Below are positions 1 through 5,300 of a stretch of 6,789 bases of DNA, piece after piece. Origin of the DNA: Oscillospiraceae bacterium (GTDB taxonomy: Bacteria; Bacillota; Clostridia; Oscillospirales; Oscillospiraceae); the NCBI GenBank assembly GCA_902766215.1, contig CACXCV010000113.1, positions 1-6,789 of the forward strand, in the 5' to 3' direction. The notes beneath the pieces were generated by a model that was not told where the DNA came from, ran no database searches, and saw nothing but the letters and a program-made list of their open reading frames with translations. How positions within the stretch are numbered: position 1 is the first letter of the stretch; each line of letters starts with the position of its first letter. Made by a program: the position numbers and the translations under genes.

Positions 1-157
1 CGCCATTGGCGTGGTGCTGGGCTTTCTGATGCTGTTCCGCCCGGTGCTGTCGTTTATGACCATGCGGGCCATCGGCTATGTGGTGGCAGTTTATCTGGTG
101 CTGCTGGGCGTTGAGAGCGTGGTTCTGGCCTTCAGCCACCGCTACACCCTCTGGTAA
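1..157 (+). CDS. C-terminal fragment of a small multi-pass membrane protein, probably DUF308/HdeD-like
   Basis: The reading frame is open from base 2 to a TAA at 155-157 and gives the last 51 residues of a protein whose start lies outside the window. The fragment has two strongly hydrophobic stretches (about residues 1-17 and 24-44 of the fragment) separated by FRPVLSF and TMRA. It ends in the short polar tail SHRYTLW. The pattern of a glycine-rich helix, a short turn containing a proline after a Leu-Phe pair, and then a second helix with LLGVES resembles the repeated two-helix unit of DUF308/HdeD family inner-membrane proteins. That family has a poorly understood role, linked in enterobacteria to acid resistance. 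The stop lies 33 bp before the glycosyltransferase start with no terminator between them, so it is probably the same operon. The membrane location is well supported; the family name is tentative because only a short piece is visible. Confidence 0.6.
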   Translation, partial: AIGVVLGFLMLFRPVLSFMTMRAIGYVVAVYLVLLGVESVVLAFSHRYTLW

Positions 158-190
158 CGGCGCAGCCCGCCGACAGAAAGGAGACAAGCC

Positions 191-1048
191 ATGTCCCACG
201 CCCCCATCTGCATTCTGGCCACGTTGGACCGGAACTATATTCCCTGCTTCTGCGTGATGCTCCACTCGCTGCTGTACAGCAACCCCGGCGAGCAATTTGA
301 AGTTTATCTGCTTCACGACGCGCTGCTGCCGGACGACGTGCAGCTGGTCGAGCGACAGCTGGCCGGGCGCGGCACGCTGCATCCGATCCGGATTGATGAG
401 AGCCAGCTGGCCGGAGCGCCCACCACCGACCGCTATCCCCGGGCGATTTACTACCGCATTTTTGCCGCCAAATACCTGCCGCAGGATCTGGATCGGGTCT
501 TATATCTGGATCCGGATCTGATTGTCAACAAGCCCATCCGTCCGCTGTATGACATGCCCATGGGTACGGCGTTTTTTGCCGCCGCATCCCACATCGGCAA
601 CCTGCTGCACTTTTTCAACGAGCTGCGGCTGGACATGGACGAGCAGATGCCCTATATCAACTCCGGCGTCATGCTGCTCAACCTCCGCCAGCTGCGGCAG
701 GAGCAGGACTTTCGCGCCGTGTTCGACTATATCCGCGCCCACAAGGGCAAGCTGATGCTGCCTGATCAGGACATCATCAGCGGCCTGTACGGCGAGAGGA
801 TTATCCCACTGGATCCCTGCCGGTATAACATGACCGAGCGGCTGTTTCTGTTTCACCGGCAGAGCGGCGACCGGATGGACCTGGACTATGTCCGGCAAAA
901 CGCCGTGATCATCCACTACTGCGGGCGGAACAAGCCCTGGAAGAGCGGCTATATCGGAAAGCTGAACGTGTTTTATAACGAAACGGTTGCCCGGATGCAG
1001 GCCGAGGCCCATCCGGACGACCCGGACAGGAAGGATGTACAAGCATGA
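191..1048 (+). CDS. Family 8 glycosyltransferase (GT8, LgtC/general stress protein A-like fold)
   Basis: This 285-residue protein is a complete GT8 enzyme of usual length, with a GT-A fold and a retaining mechanism. Members transfer a sugar, commonly galactose or glucose, from a UDP-sugar to a cell-surface glycan or lipid acceptor on the cytoplasmic face of the membrane. Visible motifs are the N-terminal nucleotide-binding strand ILATLDRNY (residues 8-16), the metal-binding DxD as D107-P-D109 in YLDPDLIV, the acceptor-side YINSGVMLLNL (155-165), PDQD (191-194), and the C-terminal HYCGRNKPW (242-250). In the last motif H242 is expected to be the third metal ligand and K248 to contact the diphosphate, by analogy with LgtC. 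No signal peptide or membrane helix is present. The start is set by AAAGGAG at 177-183, seven bases before ATG. The stop overlaps the next gene by ATGA, implying translational coupling. Donor and acceptor sugars cannot be read from the sequence. Confidence 0.93.
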   Translation: MSHAPICILATLDRNYIPCFCVMLHSLLYSNPGEQFEVYLLHDALLPDDVQLVERQLAGRGTLHPIRIDESQLAGAPTTDRYPRAIYYRIFAAKYLPQDLDRVLYLDPDLIVNKPIRPLYDMPMGTAFFAAASHIGNLLHFFNELRLDMDEQMPYINSGVMLLNLRQLRQEQDFRAVFDYIRAHKGKLMLPDQDIISGLYGERIIPLDPCRYNMTERLFLFHRQSGDRMDLDYVRQNAVIIHYCGRNKPWKSGYIGKLNVFYNETVARMQAEAHPDDPDRKDVQA

Positions 1049-2040
1049 AGCAAACCGCGAAAAAAATTGCAGCCTACGCCGGTCTTGCCGCCGGCACCGC
1101 CGCAGCGGCCGCTCTCTCGGCCTATGTGACCACCCGCTATCTGGTCAACACCGCCCTGGACCGCGACATGCCCAAGGCCATGCAGAAAGCCGACCGGCTG
1201 ATTGCCGGCTCGGCAGTGGACAACGACTTTCTCAAGGAGCTGGACAAGGCCGCCGCACGCCTGCTCAGCCGGGAGAACGAAACCGTGCAGATCACCAGCC
1301 ATGACGGCGAAACGCTGGTGGGGCACTATATTCCCTGCGAACACCCCCAGCGCGTGGTGATTGCGTTCCACGGCTGGCGTTCGGCCTGGTATAAGGACTT
1401 TGGCATGGTCGCCGACTTCTGGTATCAGCACAACTGCAGCGTGCTGTATGTCGAGCAGCGCGGCCAGAACAGCAGCGGCGGCGAATACATGGGCTTTGGC
1501 CTGACCGAGCGCTTCGACTGCCTCGACTGGGTCAACTGGGTCATCAGCCGCGTGGGCGACACGCTGCCCATCTATCTGGCCGGCGTCTCCATGGGCGCCA
1601 CCACCGTGCTGATGGCCGCTGGGCTGGCGCTGCCGCCCAACGTGCACGGCATCATGGCCGACTGCGGCTTTACCTCGCCCAACGCCATCTGGAAGCACAT
1701 TGCCCGCAACAATCTGCACATTGCCTTCGGCCTGCGCGGCGCCATTGCCGACGCCCTCTGCAGGCAGAAGATTCTGGTTGGCTCTGATGACTATTCCACC
1801 ATCGACGCCATGAAGGTCACCCACATCCCGGTGATGCTGGTCCACGGTGCCAACGATCATTTCGTCCCCGTGGAGATGACCTGCGAAAACTATGCCGCCT
1901 GCGCCGCACCCAAGCAGCTGCTGATCGTGCCAGGGGCGGATCACGGCATGAGCTACTATGTCGAGCCAGACAAATACGAGGCCATGGCGCTGGATTTCTG
2001 GCACAGATACGACGCCGCCATCCCGCAGCAGGACAACTGA
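1045..2040 (+). CDS. Membrane-anchored alpha/beta hydrolase (YqkD-like serine hydrolase)
   Basis: This 331-residue protein begins with a short basic n-region (KQTAKK) and an Ala-rich hydrophobic segment at about residues 8-30, best read as an N-in signal anchor that would place the catalytic domain outside the membrane. From about residue 80 it has an alpha/beta-hydrolase fold. HGW at 109-111 is the oxyanion-hole region, YVEQRGQNSSGGEYMGFG (135-152) follows strand 4, and GVSMG (180-184) carries nucleophile Ser182. DCGFTS (206-211) is typical of the Bacillus subtilis YqkD-like group. Asp271 in HGANDHFVP is the probable acid and His300 in GADHG the catalytic base, so the triad is intact. The start is chosen from the ATGA overlap with the glycosyltransferase stop and AGGAAGG at 1028-1034; starting at Met42 would lose the anchor. 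The substrate is unknown: esterase, acyl-hydrolase or peptidase activity are all possible. It is the last gene before a strong terminator. Confidence 0.9.
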   Translation: MKQTAKKIAAYAGLAAGTAAAAALSAYVTTRYLVNTALDRDMPKAMQKADRLIAGSAVDNDFLKELDKAAARLLSRENETVQITSHDGETLVGHYIPCEHPQRVVIAFHGWRSAWYKDFGMVADFWYQHNCSVLYVEQRGQNSSGGEYMGFGLTERFDCLDWVNWVISRVGDTLPIYLAGVSMGATTVLMAAGLALPPNVHGIMADCGFTSPNAIWKHIARNNLHIAFGLRGAIADALCRQKILVGSDDYSTIDAMKVTHIPVMLVHGANDHFVPVEMTCENYAACAAPKQLLIVPGADHGMSYYVEPDKYEAMALDFWHRYDAAIPQQDN

Positions 2041-2050
2041 ACCGCGCACA

Positions 2051-2089
2051 AAACAAGCCGAAATCCGCTGGATTTCAGCTTGTTTTTTT
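2051..2089 (+). terminator. Intrinsic (rho-independent) terminator closing the glycosyltransferase-hydrolase operon
   Basis: Left arm 2051-2066 and right arm 2070-2085 pair over 15 of 16 positions around a GCT triplet loop (2067-2069), with a single C/A mismatch at 2059/2077. The right arm runs into seven consecutive T residues at 2083-2089. It begins 11 bases after the hydrolase TGA. The A-rich bases on the left side would give a weak U-run on the opposite strand, but no convergent gene is present, so its working direction is taken as +. Confidence 0.92.
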
Positions 2090-2100
2090 GTGAAAATCAC

Positions 2101-2117
2101 TGCCGGGTTTCCCGGCA
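2101..2117. repeat. Perfect 7-bp inverted repeat upstream of the protease promoter
   Basis: TGCCGGG (2101-2107) and CCCGGCA (2111-2117) form a perfect inverted repeat around TTT. It lies 11 bases after the T-run of the terminator and ends 18 bases upstream of the -35 hexamer of the protease promoter, so it is not part of the protease transcript. It could be a binding site for a dimeric regulator, or a back-up hairpin for read-through transcripts. Only a weak TATTT follows, which makes a true second terminator less likely. TGCCGGG recurs at 2190-2196 in the protease leader. The structure is certain; the function is inferred. Confidence 0.5.
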
Positions 2118-2135
2118 TATTTCCGATGAAACCAA

Positions 2136-2163
2136 TTGCAATCATCCCGCCTTGTGGTATAAT
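2136..2163 (+). promoter_or_regulatory. Sigma-A type promoter with extended -10, for the secreted protease
   Basis: The -35 box TTGCAA (2136-2141) is separated by 16 bp from a consensus -10 box TATAAT (2158-2163). TG at 2155-2156, one base before the -10, makes it an extended -10 promoter. Transcription should start near 2170, giving a leader of about 70 nt before the protease ATG. It lies downstream of the terminator, so the protease is expected to be its own transcription unit. No second candidate of similar quality was seen in the spacer. Confidence 0.85.
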
Positions 2164-2169
2164 TGCCGT

Positions 2170-2240
2170 AATCAAAGTCCGCGCTGCCATGCCGGGCCGC
2201 CCGTGCTTTGTCGCTTACCGATACAATAAGGAGGAATACC
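2170..2240 (+). promoter_or_regulatory. Leader of the protease mRNA, with strong Shine-Dalgarno site
   Basis: This untranslated leader ends in AAGGAGG at 2228-2234, six bases before the protease ATG; the site decides the start codon. A small GC-rich hairpin can form at 2191-2206 (GC plus CGGG against CCCG plus GC, with one bulged T and a CCG loop). I recognise no known riboswitch or T-box, and the leader looks too short for most of them. The ribosome binding site is well supported; the hairpin is only a possible mRNA-stability element. Confidence 0.7.
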
Positions 2241-2330
2241 ATGAAAAAGCATTCCGGCACACGCCTGCTTGCAATGCTGCTGGCTGTGGTTATGACGCTG
2301 GGCCTGACCACCCCGTCCATGCTGGCAGCC
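2241..2330 (+). other. Sec signal peptide of the protease
   Basis: The n-region MKKHSGTR is basic, the h-region LLAMLLAVVMTLGL is 14 residues of hydrophobic character, and the c-region TTPSMLAAG offers signal peptidase I cleavage after Ala29 or Ala30. No lipobox cysteine is present, so the product is a released or later-anchored protein rather than a lipoprotein. Confidence 0.9.
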
Positions 2331-5300
2331 GGCACGGAAGCAAATGTTGCGTTCAAGCAGGTTGCCAACGACGTGCTTCCCTCGTCTCTTCGCTCTGATC
2401 TGACGCAGGAGAGCACCATTGAACAGGACGAAGGCTCCGCCGACGCCGTCTACAGCGTTCACGACGTGGTTCGTGCGTCCATCATCCTGGAAGACGCCTC
2501 CACCCTGGAGACCTTTACCGACGAGGCGGCCAACGGTACGCTGGCCGAGAGCCGCGATGCCGCCGCCTATCGCGAGACGCTGCAGCGCCGGCAGGACGAA
2601 GTGATCCGGCAGATTTCGTCCCGGGTGCTGGGCAGCCAGAAGCTGGACGTGGTCTGGAACCTGACCCTGGTGGCCAACATCATCTCGGCCAACGTGGAGT
2701 ATGGCCAGATTGCGCAGATCAGGCAGCTGCCCGGCGTGAAGGACGTCATTCTCGAGCAGCAGTACGAGCCGGCAGTCTACTCGGCCGACCCCGCCGAGCC
2801 GAATATGGAGATTTCCACCGGCATGACGGGCACCACCACTGCCTGGGCCACCGGTTATACCGGCGCCGGCATGCGCATTGCCATCATCGACACCGGCCTG
2901 GACACGGATCATCAGTCCTTTGACGCAGGCGCATACGAATATGCCCTTCAGCAGAACGCCAAACGGCTGAATATGACGGAAGAGGCCTACATCGCTTCGC
3001 TGGACCTGCTGGACGAGGACGAAATTGCAGCAAAGAGAGACCAGCTGCATGTGGCGGACGGCATGACCGCCGCGCAGCTGTACCGCACCGGCAAAATCGC
3101 CTTTGCTTACAGCTATGTTGACACCGATCTGGACGTCACCCACGAAAACGACACGGCCGGCGAACACGGCTCGCACGTGGCCGGCATCTCCGCGGCAAAC
3201 CGCTATCTGCCCGACGGCAAGGGCGGCTATGTGTCCGCGCTGGAAAGCGTCCACATGAACGGCGCCGCACCCGATGCGCAGGTGCTGGTGATGAAGGTGT
3301 TCGGCAACAACGGCGGCGCATACGACTCGGACTATATGGTCGCCATTGAGGACGCCATTGTACTGGGCGCCGACGCGATCAACCTGTCGCTGGGTTCTTC
3401 CAGCCCCGGCATGGTCACCAGCCGCACAGCGGAATATCAGAAGATTCTCGATGAGCTGACGAACACGGCCTCCGTCGTCTCCATCTCGGCGGGCAACGCC
3501 GGCTATTGGGCCGAGAACACCAACCCCGGCCTGCTCTACAGCGACGGCCTGAGCATGCACACCGGCGGCTCGCCTGGCACCTTTGCCAACGCCTTTACTG
3601 TTGCCTCGGTGGACAACGACGGTTTTATCGGCAACTACTTCCTGATGAATCAGGATATCATTGCCCCGGCAGAGACCACCGGCTACAGCAACCAGCCGAT
3701 TGCCACCATTGAGGGCGAGCATGAGTTTGTCTTCTTCGCAGCCGAAGAAAACAAATATGCCGTTGACGCCAACGGCAGCAATCTGCTCACGCCCTATGCC
3801 GACCTGGTCAGCGGCAAGATCGTGTTTGTCTCCCGCGGCGCTTCGTCGTTCTATCAGAAGCATGACGCCGTGGGTTCGCTGGGCGCGCTGGCCTGCGTGG
3901 TTTACAACAACCAGCCCGGCTCGATCAACATGGATCTGAGCGACAGCAAGTCCACCGTCCCCTGCGTTTCCATCACCCAGGCCGACGGCGAGTTGATCCG
4001 CGCCCAGGCCGAGCCGGTCTATGGCGACGACGGCGTCACCGTCCTGTACTATACCGGCAAGATCAAGCTCTGCGGCAAGGAGCCTGTCCGCTACAACGCC
4101 GAGTACAAGACCATGAGCTCCTTCAGCTCCTGGGGCGTGCCGGGCAACCTGACCATGAAGCCCGAGATCACCGCGCCCGGCGGCAGCATCTATTCGCTCA
4201 ACGGCTATCACAAGGACGCCGACCATGGCATGCTGGGCGGCCACGACGCGTATGAGCTGATGAGCGGCACCTCGATGGCGGCCCCGCAGATTGCCGGCAT
4301 CAGTGCGCTGGTCAAGCAGTATATCGAGCAGAACGACCTCTCGGTCGACGGTCTCACCGACCGCGCGCTGGCGCAGTCGCTGATGATGTCCACCGCGCAG
4401 CCGCTGGTAAACAGTGAAAACGGCAGCTATTACTCCGTGCTGCAGCAGGGCGCGGGCCTAGTGGACGCTGCGGCCGCCACCTCGGCCGACTCGTACATCC
4501 TCATGCAGGAGAACGCGACCCGCTCCTGGGCCGACGGCAAGGTAAAAGCCGAGCTGGGCGACGACCCCAGCCGCACCGGCAGCTATGACTTTGGCTTTAC
4601 CATCCACAATCTCGACGGCAAGCGTCATTCCTACACGCTCAACGCCGACCTGTTCACCCAGGCGCTGCTGGACTATGAAGGCCAGACCTATATGGACACC
4701 CTCACCACCGCGCTCAGCGCCGCTGTCACCTGGACCATCAACGGCAAGGATTACAGCGAGCTGTTCCCCCTCAGCCGCGACTATGACTATAACAACGATG
4801 GCCAGGTCGATCTGCTGGACGGCCAGCTGCTGCTGGACGTGGCCGCAGGCAAGCCCGGCGCCCAGATCCTCAACCGGCACGCTGTGACCGATCTCAGCGG
4901 CGACGGCGCACTGACGGCCTATGATGTGCATCTGTTCCTGAACCTGCTGCAGCAGGCGACGGTGGACCTGCGCGCCAACGGCGAGGCCGAGGTGGTCTGC
5001 CACATCCGCCTGCTGGACCGCCAGGCGCTGGACGATGCCTATCCCACCGGCGCCTATGTTGAGGGCTATGTGCAGGTGCAGGCCCTGGCCAGCGCCGACG
5101 GCGCTGCCGGCACCTGCCACTCGATCCCGGTGCTGGGCTATTACGGCGGCTGGACCGAGTCCTCGATGTTCGACGTGGGCACGCTGGCCGAAAGCGTCTG
5201 CAACCCGAACCTGCGCACGCCATATCTGGCCAACGTGAACCGCTATGGCTACACCGTTGCCAACTATCTGAACATGCAGTATGCCGGCGAACAGACCACC

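Noticed and set aside
2101..2117. The palindrome as a second intrinsic terminator
   Set aside because: The stem is GC-rich, but only TATTT follows instead of a T-run. The preceding terminator is already strong, so I list it as an inverted repeat of unknown role.
973..2190. Long open frame of 405 codons on the minus strand opposite the hydrolase
   Set aside because: It lies antisense to a gene with an intact catalytic triad and crosses the terminator. Its product is a Gly/Ala/Val/His-rich string with no recognisable domain, and I saw no supporting ribosome binding site. Such frames are expected opposite GC-rich genes.
2170..2240. A riboswitch or T-box in the protease leader
   Set aside because: The leader is only about 70 nt, with one small hairpin and no recognisable conserved core or anti-terminator/terminator pair.
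1958..2398. A + strand frame of 146 codons spanning the terminator, promoter and protease start
   Set aside because: It runs through a strong terminator and a promoter and overlaps two well-supported genes in another frame; its sequence has no protein-like features.
2172..4244. Open frame of 690 codons on the minus strand opposite the protease
   Set aside because: It is a mirror of the protease codon bias, low in complexity with repeated VGVG/AVVVH-like runs and no domain. The + strand product here has a signal peptide and catalytic motifs, and is clearly the real one.
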